Shown here one piece after another: positions 43,821 through 54,144 of a stretch of DNA of 64,000 nt (positions within the stretch are counted from its first letter, which is position 1; each line of letters starts with the position of its first letter). Source of the stretch: Euclidia mi. Taxonomy: Eukaryota; Arthropoda; Insecta; Lepidoptera; Erebidae. The notes below the pieces were generated by a model. It saw only the letters and a list, made by a program, of their open reading frames with translations. It did not search any database and was not told the DNA's origin. A program made the position numbers and the translations under genes. The stretch lies in contig OX123190.2 in NCBI GenBank assembly GCA_944739405.2, forward strand, positions 26,324,807 through 26,388,806, written 5' to 3'.

Positions 43821-44064
43821 TGTCTAAGATATTATTGTCGAAGGTTTGACCCAGACCTCGATAGATGGCGATATCCCGGCCGGCTGAATCACGCTATGGT
43901 TTCGTTACCTGGACAGGTATAAATACTGGGCGATGCCAATTATTTTGTGTCGGAAACCTAGTGAGCAAAAAGTGATATTAGTTATAAGTCGTTGTGAACA
44001 GTGAATATAACAAGTTTATCTGCATCCGGGTGTTTTATTCAAAAGCGCTGTAAATCCGTGTTTA
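43821..44064 (+). repeat. 3' LTR of the BEL element
   Basis: It begins TGTCTAAGATATTA after a purine tract and ends CCGTGTTTA at the target repeat. It carries GGTATAAATACTGGG, a good TATA box, at about 43917. The CA end usual for LTRs is not present. No second full copy exists in the window for comparison. Confidence 0.7.
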
Positions 44065-45703
44065 GGTACCTTCCCAACTATGTGGAAAACTGCTAAAGTG
44101 GTTCCTATTTATTAGGCTGGCGGTAAAGAAGTAATTTCTAATTACAGGCCTATTTCAATACTTTCGGCTTTTGCAAAATTATTTGAAGCTTTAATATACC
44201 CTTATTTGAAAAATCATACACGACATATTTTTGCTAACGAACAGCATGGTTTCATAGAGGCTCGATCGACAAATACAAATCTCGTGGCGTATCATAATGA
44301 GCTTAAAAATGCAGTTGACGCAGGTTTTCAAGTGACCTCGGTTTATATGGATTTTGCTTAGGCGTTCGATAGAGTTTGCCACGAAGTGCTAATAACAAAG
44401 TTGGATTCATATGGAGTGTGCGATACCCTCTTGAAGTGGTTTCAATCATATTTATCCAACAGAAAGCAATATGTTGTAGTTAAGGGGTTTCATTCCAAAA
44501 CATATACATCTACTTCCGGCGTTCCGCAAGATTCCCATTTGAGACCCTGGCTCTTTAATTTATTTATTAATGACATAGTCTCTTCCATCAAATTTAGCAG
44601 CGTTTATCTATTTGCGGACGATTTGAAAATATGTAAAACTATAAGAGATTCACTGGACTGTGATTTTCTACAAAAAGACCTTGATTCCATAAGTGAGTGG
44701 TGTGCTTTGAATAAAATGTCCTTAAATATTAATAAATGCTTTACCGTCACGTTCACCCGCACCCACAATGTAATTAAAACACAATACCGAATCAATGGTA
44801 CCATAATTGAGGAAAAAAACAGTGTTGAGGGATTTGGGAGTCCTTTTCGACTCCAAATTAACTTTTTTACCGCAAATTGACAATATTATTAACAAATCCT
44901 CTAAAATGCTCGGCTTCATCATACGCAATGGTAAACTTTTTCGCAAACCAGGCACTAAAATTCTATTATACAATAGTTATGTACGGAGTCATCTGGAATA
45001 TTGCTCTGTTGTCTGGTCGCCTCAATACGCCGTGCATCAATTAAGAATTGAGAGAGTCCAAAAGCGATTTCTTAGGCATCTAGCCTTCTCTTGTAAGTTT
45101 CATAAACAACTGGCATCCTATAGTTATCACTATCTACGGTACTTTGAAATAGATAGCCTGTCATGTCGTAGACAAGTTAACGATATGGTTTTTCTCTACA
45201 AACTATTAAGAAGCGATATCGACTGTCCGTCCCTCTTGGATTCATTTAAACTACGTGTCCCTCGCCGTGTACTTAGGCGTGACTTAGTTAATGTAGGACT
45301 TTTACACCAGCCATTTGCCAGGACCAATTTAAAGCAATTTTCGCCCGTAAATCGGTTATCCAAAGCATACAATGCCATATCGGGTAAAGTTGATATATTT
45401 GCGGACAAGCTCTCCACATTTAAAACAACACTACTACGGTTATTAGGATTAATTTAAGTTTATTATTAAAATTGTCTAATTGTCTTTTTTCATTTCTTTT
45501 CTCATTGTGTTTTCAATTATTTTTTTAATTACTTAATATTTAATTGTCTGTTTTTCTTTTGTATCTATTCGTGAATGTTACCTTTTGGTGCTTGTTGTGA
45601 TACCTTAAAATGTTGTGCATTTAGTTTTTATCTTATTAATTCTGTTTTTATCATTTATTACAATGTAACAACTACTGGTTGTCCTAAATAAATAAATAAA
45701 TTT
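44065..45703 (+). pseudogene. Jockey-like LINE ORF2, part after the BEL insertion
   Basis: RT continues: NYRPISILSAFAKLFE, MDFA-stop-AFDRVCH, SGVPQDSHLRPWLF (normally PQGS) and FADDLKI, then after a +1 shift near 44805 the C-terminal domain LGVLFDSKLTFLPQID ... HLEYCSVVWSPQY to a stop at 45457. In-frame TAGs are at 44113 and 44359. A TAAA repeat tail at 45688-45703 marks the 3' end. Jockey elements have no RNase H, and none is seen. Confidence 0.9.
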
Positions 45704-45789
45704 TAGAGGACTTACAGTTTTTCAGACCTTTGTTAAGCGTTGTCAGGTTTCTGGAAAATTCAAATATTAAAAAATAGTAATTAAATATT

Positions 45790-45900
45790 AAATAGTCGTT
45801 GGCCGTGTTGTTGACGGCATAGAATACAAGTGTCTCCACCCCCTATCTTCCCGTGGGTGTCGTAAGAGGCGACTAAGGGATAACACGATGCAAATACCAT
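45790..45900 (+). repeat. Retroposon fragment with CCGTGGGTGTCGTAAGAGGC
   Basis: This is the plus-strand counterpart of 15681-15775, ending GACTAAGGGATAACACG. It precedes the SINE directly and may be a different, older element or the 5' part of a composite. Confidence 0.5.
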
Positions 45901-45929
45901 CTTTGCGTAGAGACGGAAAACTCGACATC

Positions 45930-46206
45930 AAACCGTATACGACTGCCTCGTTGGTCTCGCGGCATAAATGTGCGTGTGGGATCGGGAGGTCCCGGGTTCG
46001 ATTCCTGGGTCGGGCAGTGTTATTGGGTTTTTCTGTCACGAAACTCAGTAGCAGCACGGAGTCTGGAAATGTGCCCGGTACGGCAATAGGCTCGCCCCTT
46101 ATTACGTGGGACTAAAGTATATCTGGCGAAAAGTGGGTGTAGAAATACACCTCTGCCCACCCCTTCGGGGATAAAAGGCGTGACGATATGTATGTATGTA
46201 TGTATG
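45930..46206 (+). mobile_element. tRNA-derived SINE, full length
   Basis: Head: GACTGCCTCGTTGGTCTCGC (A-box side) and CGGGTTCGATTCCTGGG (perfect B box) about 50 bases apart. Body: CTCAGTAGCAGCACGGAGTC, TTACGTGGGACTAAAG and CACCCCTTCGGGGATAAAAG. Tail: (GTAT)n to 46206. A minus-strand copy of the same family lies at 60950-61175. Transcription would be by RNA polymerase III; mobility needs a LINE. Confidence 0.8.
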
Positions 46207-46800
46207 TAAATAATAGTCTTTCATGTATACATATACGGTGATAAACCACGGGTACATTTCTATAGTCTGTTATAAATAATTGCTAGTACGTATATACGTA
46301 AATTCTATTCTAATTTTGTACACTTAGGTACAGATGTTAAGTACCTACTCGGTCACTTTATACATAGCGGCTACACGGCTCACACGAACTTATGTCATGT
46401 AATTGCTCTGCTCTCCTAGAAATCGTGATGATTTTTGTAGTAGCTACCTCGACAGACAGGTAGCACGGGACGGGCGTCGGCGACGCATCAACACAAAAGT
46501 CGGCTACGTGAATCTATGTACGAACCGCTATATACAATCACGTATTGCGTTGTTCGCTTAGAGACTAAAATCGTTGGCTCTTCGGAACCAAAGCACCTCT
46601 ATTTCCTTTGAATCGGGATGTTTAAGAAGAAGATTAGCTGCTCTAATATAGGAATTTAAACATCAGTACATCCGTGAACATGGCGCTTGCATCAGTGCCA
46701 AATTATCGGTCACTCCAAAGAAATGTACGTGGTATATATCCCGAAAGACAACTTAAAATAGCTGCTCTAATCATGTTATCCAAATATCAATCCCAATCAG
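46207..46800. other. Unassigned stretch before gypsy element C
   Basis: No protease, RT or LTR was recognised here, so element C is truncated at the left or begins in unrecognised sequence. Confidence 0.3.
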
Positions 46801-47519
46801 ATGATTATGTACTTAACCACTGATCAAGGCTCTACTTTCTTATCGCAGTTGTTCATGCATTTAGCCAAGAGGATGGGCATAAATACATTTAGGACCACAG
46901 CGTATCACCCGCAGTCGAATGGCATCGTGGAAAGATGGCACCGATCCCTCAAGGTTGCACTCATGTGCAGAGGCAAAACTGAACAATGGGTCTCAGAGTT
47001 ACCAACAGTTTTATTGGGATTAAGAGCGTGTCTGAGAGACGATACGCAAACGAGTGCTGCAGGGATGGTGATAGGTGAAGCAGTGCGATTGCCTGGAGAT
47101 ATTTTTCAGCCGCTAAGGCAAGAAACCTCCGACAATGTTTTGTTTGTGCAAGAACTACGCAGAAAAATATCAGATTTAGGTTCCGTTCCAAGAAAGGAGT
47201 TGCACCAAGGAAAAAATTTTATACACCCTGAACTAAAAGTTTGCACCCATGTATTTGTGCGCGTGGACAAAGTGTCTAAACCACTAACTCAACCGTATAT
47301 GGGTCCTTTTAAGGTCATTGAAAAATCTAAAAATATTTTAAAATCATGCAAGCAGATACGCCGAAAGTAGTTAGTATTGATCGATTAAAACCAGCCTCTT
47401 CGATAGTGACACAAGAGTGCATAGATGCTCCTAAAAAGGCAACGGCGAAAGTAAACAATGACACTAAGGTATCGAGATTTGGACGAGTTATTAAACCTGT
47501 GGTGCGCTTTACACTGTGA
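46801..47519 (+). pseudogene. Integrase end of gypsy element C
   Basis: TTDQGSTFLSQLF gives the second catalytic aspartate region and AYHPQSNGIVERWHRSLK the glutamate region, followed by LPTVLLGLRACLRDD and a C-terminal part with HVFVRVDKVSKPL and YMGPFKVIE. The frame shifts near 47335 and ends KPVVRFTL-stop at 47517-47519. The zinc finger and first catalytic aspartate are missing at the left. Confidence 0.85.
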
Positions 47520-47559
47520 ATACATATCTAAGTGCATAAGATCATTCGAATTAAATACA

Positions 47560-47745
47560 ATGGGTTCTTCACCTAGTAGAAACACAGAGGAAATAGTTAT
47601 TGCCCAAAACGGCGCTGGGAATAGTGCCGCCACTGCGCAAACAGAGTCGCAAGCATCCGTATATATGCGACACGAGACATACCTGCTAATTATAATAGCA
47701 TGTATCCTGATGTTCTATATTATACGTTATGTGGTGTTATTGTAA
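47560..47745 (+). CDS. Small ORF with myristoyl-type start and a membrane segment
   Basis: ATG 47560 gives 61 residues. The start MGSSPSRN fits an N-myristoylation site (Gly-2, Ser-6). A polar middle (EEIVIAQNGAGNSAATAQ) leads to one hydrophobic segment, residues 41-61 (LLIIIACILMFYII), at the C-terminus. It begins 40 bases after the integrase stop of gypsy element C and before its polypurine tract, the position of an extra gene. I recall similar small frames in other insect gypsy elements but cannot name a family. The frame is intact although the integrase is not. Function unknown. Confidence 0.5.
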   Translation: MGSSPSRNTEEIVIAQNGAGNSAATAQTESQASVYMRHETYLLIIIACILMFYIIRYVVLL

Positions 47746-48146
47746 GACCGGGTACGCGCGATACCTGCGTCGGGTACTGCTGGAGTTTCCGAGAAACGAA
47801 CCGCGGGCTGGTGAGCCGGGCTCTGACAGCCGCCCACCACAGCGCGTCATAGTGTAGTGATAGTTTAGTGATAGTGTAAAAACAAACAAAGAGTGATAAA
47901 GTGATAACGGTTGCTATACGGTATCGAATAGTTTATCGGAATATGAATAGCGTTTATAGTGTTAGTAGCTGTATGTTTAGAATACAGACCGTGTATTATT
48001 ATGTAACCGAACACCCTATAATAACAATGTAGATAACTTGTGTAACCGAGCTAGGTTTAGATATTGATGATTTTTATTTTATGTAACTGTTTTTATTTTA
48101 TGTATTGTGTAGACGAATAATTACTTTTATTTTATATAACCTTTTT

Positions 48147-48157
48147 TATAAAGGGGG
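48147..48157 (+). promoter_or_regulatory. Polypurine tract of gypsy element C
   Basis: AAAGGGGGG lies directly before TGTACTGTG, the supposed LTR start. Confidence 0.65.
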
Positions 48158-48302
48158 GTGTACTGTGCCTACCTTGTATCGATAATTTACCTATATAAAT
48201 AATGTACCTAATAAATGTAGTTAGTATCAATTGGTGCACTACAATAAACGCACGTACATTGGACATCTGCAGTTTCATTGATACTCACCCAATTTAGCTA
48301 CA
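48158..48302 (+). repeat. 3' LTR of gypsy element C, putative
   Basis: It begins TGTACTGTGCCTACC after the purine tract and may end TTTAGCTACA, about 145 bp, close to the 126-bp LTR of element B. It contains ATAAATAATG and AATAAACGC (AATAAA at about 48243). No second copy is available to confirm the end. Confidence 0.55.
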
Positions 48303-48934
48303 CGACCATACGTGTACAATTACAAGACTGTTCTTAGCAGACTAGTAATGTAATCCTTTTATTGGGATTCAATACGCACTTCTATTGTAATGACACACAC
48401 TGTGTGATTCACAAATTGTTATCTCAAGTCTGGGTCCTATCATCCTTTGATTGAACGTTTGTATAGTTCCCTGTAACATTGGAATTATTCCTAATGCGTG
48501 AGGCAACTTTTAGAAAACAAATATATTCATCATGCCAAAATTAACATTTACATACAAAACTGTATCTTAAACTCTTTTATAATACCAATTTATAAAGCAT
48601 TAAATGAATGGATTTAAACCCGTACACATATGTTAAATTAGTCACGTACTATCCATATATTAGGCACGTAGTATTATTACAAATATGTGTGCAAATTGAA
48701 ATGGCAACTCTGCTTTAAAGAGTTAAATACTTGCCTAGTTTTCAATATTTAATGAGTAAATGTAAAATGGATTGTACGTAAATGCGATCGAATCACTCTT
48801 TGATTAGCTGTTTGGGGATTTTAACGTGTATTTCTAGCTTTGCCACTGAATATTGTATAATTCTGTGGACACTAGTGAAATAGTTAACTACTTTTTAGTT
48901 CAGAGGTGTGTTACACATCACAAATTTCAATAGC
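48303..48934. other. AT-rich stretch, nothing recognised
   Basis: No gene or repeat assigned. Confidence 0.35.
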
Positions 48935-48972
48935 AATTACCAAGTGCAATCTGTAGATTGCACTTGGTAATT
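48935..48972. repeat. Perfect 18-bp inverted repeat
   Basis: AATTACCAAGTGCAATCT and its complement are separated by two bases. Confidence 0.75.
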
Positions 48973-49070
48973 ACTAAAATTTGTGTAAAATTACTAAAAT
49001 AACGATTAAAATTTGTGCAATAATTATAATTGATAAGCATAAAAATTATGTTATACAAATGCTGCATGTA

Positions 49071-49170
49071 TTTAGTGGTATAAACGGGCGATCTCCCGTA
49101 CAACTGCGCTACGTGTTGTGGGTTCGATATTCGCACGAGACAATTTGTCTGATCCAATAAGTAAAATGTA
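49071..49170 (+). repeat. tRNA-like SINE head, fragment
   Basis: GGGTTCGATATTCGCACGAG keeps the B-box position and TACAACTGCGCTACG matches the ACTGCTACGCC of the SINE at 58855. The rest is lost. Confidence 0.45.
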
Positions 49171-50796
49171 CTATGAAATAATTTACCAGTGTATGACCAC
49201 TGTGGACATGTGATTCACTGAACAAAACGGAAAAAAAGAAGTACCCCGCAATCTTTGGTAATTCAACATATTTCGCGTAACAATTGGCAGAGCAAAGTGA
49301 ACCAAAACATCATAACATGGGCCAACAAACTCAGTCGTACAAGTTGAGCGGGCAGGTAGCTTACCAATTTAAATACATAACATGTACCAGAATTTGGTCG
49401 ATACAGAAAACAGTTTCAGTAAACTGTGGATAGACTTTTCTATTCCACAGGCGTAGTTTTTCACGAAAGTTTTCACATTTCCGTTAGAAAAGTGGAGCAG
49501 TTGCAAAGTTTAGCGTAATTTGCATCTCACTCCCACAGATCTAAATCACAATGAGCCACGAAAAGCAATTAATAATTGAAGTGACCCGATTCCGGTTTAA
49601 AACTAAGTGCTCTTTTGAATTTTCATCCTAATTTACATCTATAGGAGGACCAGATTCGATGAATGCGTCTAAAGAGACTGAGGTTATGTGGATGCTGGTT
49701 GAACAATGGACTAGCTCAATTACTCTGTCCCAAGACGGTCGTCAACTTAGCCACACCGCTCCCATTTCTATTATAATATTTTACTACGATTTATTTTGTT
49801 CTTTCTCATTTGGAGAAGTAAGTCTGATAAAAGGTTACTGTTTAAGACGTTGATTGATGCTATTTTCTTGATTGAACTGATTCCCGTTTTATTAGATATG
49901 ATCATACAGATGGTGACTATAGCAAATGCGACAAAATGCTTGCCAACACGGCCATAGTATAAAAATATATTATTTTATGATGAAACCTTCTGTCCTCTGG
50001 AGGCCGCCATACTGAACTGTGTGTAATGTCATCATAAGACCAGCTTACAACCAAAACCGTTCTTACTATAACTCAATAGTTCAACTACTCGTAAAGGTAC
50101 TGTCTACCTCAGAAAATAATCAAGAACATATCAACCGAAATCATAAACAGTCGACATCATCTCTGCATCGTAGTCTGTTGGTATCTCCACTAAACAAACG
50201 CTAGCAAGGAAATCAAAAACAATATCACAATCAAAAAAGGCCACATTCGAAACAAAATAATTTCTCTAAATAAGTAAATTAGGCAGTACAAAAACTTTTG
50301 TCAACTCCTTGTACAGACCACTAATAAAATTTTGCCGCAACATCAATTTTCCAGTGCCTTCGCATTTTCTAATAGCAGTATGTTTTACTCCACGAAAACG
50401 CGTCTACTTAGTGTTTTTTGTCTGGCGCCATATTTAAATAAGTACCGTCGGGACCACAAAGCTGCCACAATGTTTCAGGGAAATCACTTTTAGCCATCCC
50501 CGGCGTTTTATCGCATTATTAAAATAAATATTTAAAAATAACGACCTATGAGATCGGGTTGGTTACGTCTTTGGGTTGTATCCGTTTGTCTTTAGATTGT
50601 TAATTATATTTGTTCATAAAGGGCTTTAGTATGTTCTCATTTGCATTATCATATTTTCAAGAATTTGGATAGGTACTTACTCCACTGGATGGATTTGTCG
50701 AAATACTTAACATAAATTGCATGCTGTGTTGTACGCCATTGTTTAGTCAACTAGTGACACTATAAATAATCGAAACATTATGAGACATGAATATTG
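49171..50796. other. AT-rich stretch, nothing recognised
   Basis: Short frames without motifs. I looked for LINE, LTR and TIR signs and found none. Confidence 0.35.
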
Positions 50797-51000
50797 GCAG
50801 ATCATTTACATTAGACGACCCGTTGGCATGGTGTGACCGATTGTCGAAGATCCCAGTTTCGATTGCCGCTCGAGTCAAACTATTGTGTGCGAGAACATGG
50901 ATTTGTATCTTGGTCTGGGTGTTAATATCTATATTATGTGTACATATACAAAAAAAACGAAAAACCTGCTATCTAACAAATATAAAATACAATTCAAATA
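50797..51000 (+). mobile_element. tRNA-derived SINE family 2, diverged copy
   Basis: GACCGATTGTCGAAGATCCC and TTTCGATTGCCGCTCGAGTC align with the head of the copy at 58855, followed by GAACATGGATTTGTATCTTG and GGTCTGGGTGTTAATA as in that copy. The tail is lost. Confidence 0.6.
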
Positions 51001-52184
51001 CCTACATGTTTCAGGGAAAGTATAAGCGACAAAGGGCAGATTATTGATGTCCTTGCAGACTTACAAAGTCACCCAATAACACACTGCATGGAGAGGTAAT
51101 CAGACTCACGATCATACATGTACCTTTGCATATGAGCAAAACCTTGCACGGTGCTACCATCATACAAAACACACACTCTAAATTTACGTATCAAATATCC
51201 TGACACCAGCGAAGCAACTGTATTATTTTCGACACGAGTGCAAACCCTCTTTCTAGATTATTTGCTTTTAATTGAGATAAACAGCTAACAGACTATATTT
51301 CTCCCCTTACGAGGCAAACGCGCTTAGCTGTACGTTTCTACCTACCTATGTAATTATGTAAGCAAACATAAAGGTATTACAAAGTTTGTATTCCACAATT
51401 CACTTAGAAATATGCTTATTCAAATGTTTTCTAATGAATTTTCTCTGTACCCGGTAATAAGGTAGGTACCCAATTATTTTAAAAGCATTGATTTTATAAA
51501 TGAGATCTTATGGAGGGTATTACTAGTATACCTACTTCTAGGATTTGTGAGAGGGCAATAGCCTTTTAAAAAAGTAGTCCGTTCATTAGTTTTACGAATA
51601 ACTATTGTTCTCGGAAATTGGTGACGAAAATCAGCTGTTGAATTGAAAGTTTAGCTTTGACTCCAGCAAAATGTAAATAACAGCTGCTTTTTAAGGCTTC
51701 CTAAATTTTCGAAAACAAAAGTAGTTTATAATAAGGAGTACACCAGTACAGTGCCCCCTTAAAGGTGGTCACTGTACTCCTTAGGTACAGTACTGTACAA
51801 TCGTATACAATGATGTGATATAATAATTATTCTTGTATAAACATACGCTCTTTCTAAATTATCTTATCATAACTATTCGCTAGTTACATAGTTTTCGCAA
51901 GATAATCATTTGTGATAATTTTCGCCGCGCTTACATTCACGAATTACTTGCTTATCACTTTGCGTGATATCGTATAGTTGCTATTAGATTATTTAGATAA
52001 ACGTTACTGACGAGGTTTCACCAGCAAACAATCAAACGCTGAGTATATGTACAAAAAATATGCGTAAATGTATCGTTGGGTTTCACGTGTATAACTATTA
52101 TATAAGTATGAAAAGTTTCGCTTGCGAGATTATTTTTCGGTTATCAATGCTCCATGTAGAAAATTTTATGAAGCATACATACAT
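51001..52184. other. AT-rich stretch
   Basis: A loose inverted pair AGTACAGTG/CACTGTACT near 51750-51778 is the only structure noted. Confidence 0.3.
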
Positions 52185-52250
52185 TCATATACTCACGCCT
52201 TTTTCCCTAACAAACTTCTAGTGCTTCCTCTATATTAATTACTCTTTTCA
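52185..52250 (-). repeat. SINE 3' fragment
   Basis: CATATACTCACGCCTTTTTCCC followed by CTTCCTCTATATTAATTACT matches 63455-63560 in order. Confidence 0.5.
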
Positions 52251-52479
52251 AGCATTATAATTATCTAGTATAGTATTTATTATCTGTGTAATTATGAAGC
52301 CATGTTATATAAATCATTGAAAGCCAGTAAAATTAACATTTAGAAGGACTTATAATTACAGAATCTGCATTAAGGCATTTCTTATTAATTAGGTACAGTC
52401 AACTACAAAAGTCGCGACACACCTCGCGTAAATGTGTTTTGACTTATGTAACTGACAGTACCTTATTTTAATGCATTCG

Positions 52480-53252
52480 GATCAGAGTAGTACTCGCATA
52501 AAAATAAAGCATTATCATCTTCTTGCTCGTAACAGTCTGCTACGCCGATTAGCCTCCTCACAGTGGGGTGCTTCACCCACAGTAATGCGAACCACTGGGT
52601 TGGCGCTTTTCTTCTCTACAGGTGACTATGCGTGCCCAGTATGGAATCGCTCAGCCCATGCAAAACTGGTCGATACAGCACTAAACGAAACGTGCCGGAT
52701 CATTACCGGATGCCTTAAAACGACCCCGGTACCAATGCTGTATACTCTGGCAGGAATAGCGCCACCAGAGGTTAGTAGAGCTGTGGCAAGCGCCAGTGAA
52801 AGAACGAGAATGGAAAGAGACTAACGACACCCTGTGCACAACAACACCTTGGTGCCGCAAATACTGAAAAGCCGCAATAGCTTTCTAAGGCGTGTCCTTC
52901 TACTCAATGAAGAGCGAACACAGGCAAGGCGTAGAATGTGGCAGGAGAGTGCTTCCCTACTCACTCCATTTGTCCCGCTTGCTGAAAAACCTCCACCTGG
53001 ACATGGGCTGCCTTGGCAGACCTGGAAATCTTTAAATAGGCTTAGGACACAGGTTGGCCGAAGCAAAGAAAACTTGCTTAGGTGGGGATTTATTGATAAT
53101 ACCAATCTGGAGTGCAAGTGTGGTGCCGTTCCACAAACAATGGGACACTTACTATCTTGTCCTGCGTGCCCTAATACCTGCACGCTACAGGAACTTATAG
53201 ACGCTACTGAAAATGGCATACTCGTAGCTAAGTTCTGGGCTGACACAATTTA
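52480..53252 (+). pseudogene. C-terminal region of a LINE
   Basis: The frame reads LASSQWGASPTVMRTTGLAL, YACPVWNRSAHAKLVDTALN and CRIITGCLKTTPVPMLYTLA, a block common at the end of several LINE proteins. After an in-frame stop at 52822 it continues PPGHGLPWQTWKSLNRLRT and a Cys/His motif CKCG..H.LSCPACP. The RT is missing, so it is a 5'-truncated copy with one stop. The clade is not assigned. Confidence 0.75.
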
Positions 53253-53253
53253 G

Positions 53254-53466
53254 ATTGCCATCGACACGCTAAGAAGACGAAGAAGATCTTCTTGCCCTGG
53301 TCCCAATTTATTTGGGGTCAGCGAAGTACGTCCTTCGCTTCCATGTTTTCTGTCCCCCGTCATCTGATCATTTATCCCTTTCTCTTTCATATCCATCCTC
53401 ACACAGTCCATCCACCTTTTCCTTGGCCTCCCTCTCCATTTCCATTCCTCTACTTTCATATTCATC
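53254..53466 (-). pseudogene. 3' end of an RTE-like LINE
   Basis: On the minus strand GRPRKRWMDCVRMDMKEKGI, then DRKHGSEGR, matches the C-terminus of RTE-type proteins (GRPKKRWxDxV). It ends in a GAAGA-rich short repeat near 53270-53287. It abuts the previous LINE tail in opposite orientation. Confidence 0.7.
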
Positions 53467-53469
53467 ACT

Positions 53470-54144
53470 TGCTTACCTACACAGATATCATCTTTTCACA
53501 TATAAAAGACATACCAGAAAGCTATAAAAAATTATCGGAAGAGATTCTTTTAATACCTGATCTGAGCCTTCAAATGAAAAATGAACTGTTAATAAATTGA
53601 TCGTTAATATTCGTTGACTCGGGTTAGCATTTTACAATCGAGCAGTCTCTTTATACTCAGTCAAGTCATACATCATAAATAAATCGTCACACAAAATATT
53701 ATTACAATACAAAAATATGTCAGGCGTCGCTCCAAAAAGTACAGGCAGGTAACGGTAAAGAATTCATGCGACATCCTAATTTCAGTCAAACGCCATCAAA
53801 CAAACGCGACACAACATGGATTTGCAGACTAACCGTGTCGCCAGTCAACATCACTAAACTTGCTAACTGCAGATTCTGTAAGTAATTCAACTTGACAAAT
53901 AGTAACTCAGCGCGACTGGACTTCAACTGTTGCTAATGTGGCCCATACATACAGTCACAGACCACATAGTAAATACACTGAACAGTATGAAAACAAACAG
54001 TTTGCTATAACTAAATTATAAGCTATTTATCATATATACAAACAAAATAAATCTACTTATATAACTAACCTATCCTAAGCTAGACTATAAAAACTAAATA
54101 ATTAAAGATAACAAAAAAAAAAAACAATAAAAAAAGGAAATTGA
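53470..54144. other. AT-rich stretch
   Basis: Only the T-rich (plus strand A-rich, 54108-54137) tail of the next minus-strand LINE is visible. Confidence 0.35.

Larger units (their letters stand above)
38125..44064 (+). mobile_element. BEL/Pao retrotransposon inserted in the LINE
   Basis: GGTAC lies on both sides (38120-38124 and 44065-44069), and the LINE coding sequence reads on across the junction, so the 5,940-bp unit is one insertion. It contains gag, protease, RT, RNase H and integrase, and a 3' LTR at 43821-44064. The 5' LTR is almost gone: only TGTCT plus TTTA remain before the leader. Coding damage is one stop and one frameshift, so it is fairly young. Confidence 0.9.

Noticed and set aside
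45940..46016. Working tRNA gene
   Set aside because: A and B boxes are good, but no clear cloverleaf or anticodon stem, and a SINE body with a (GTAT)n tail follows.
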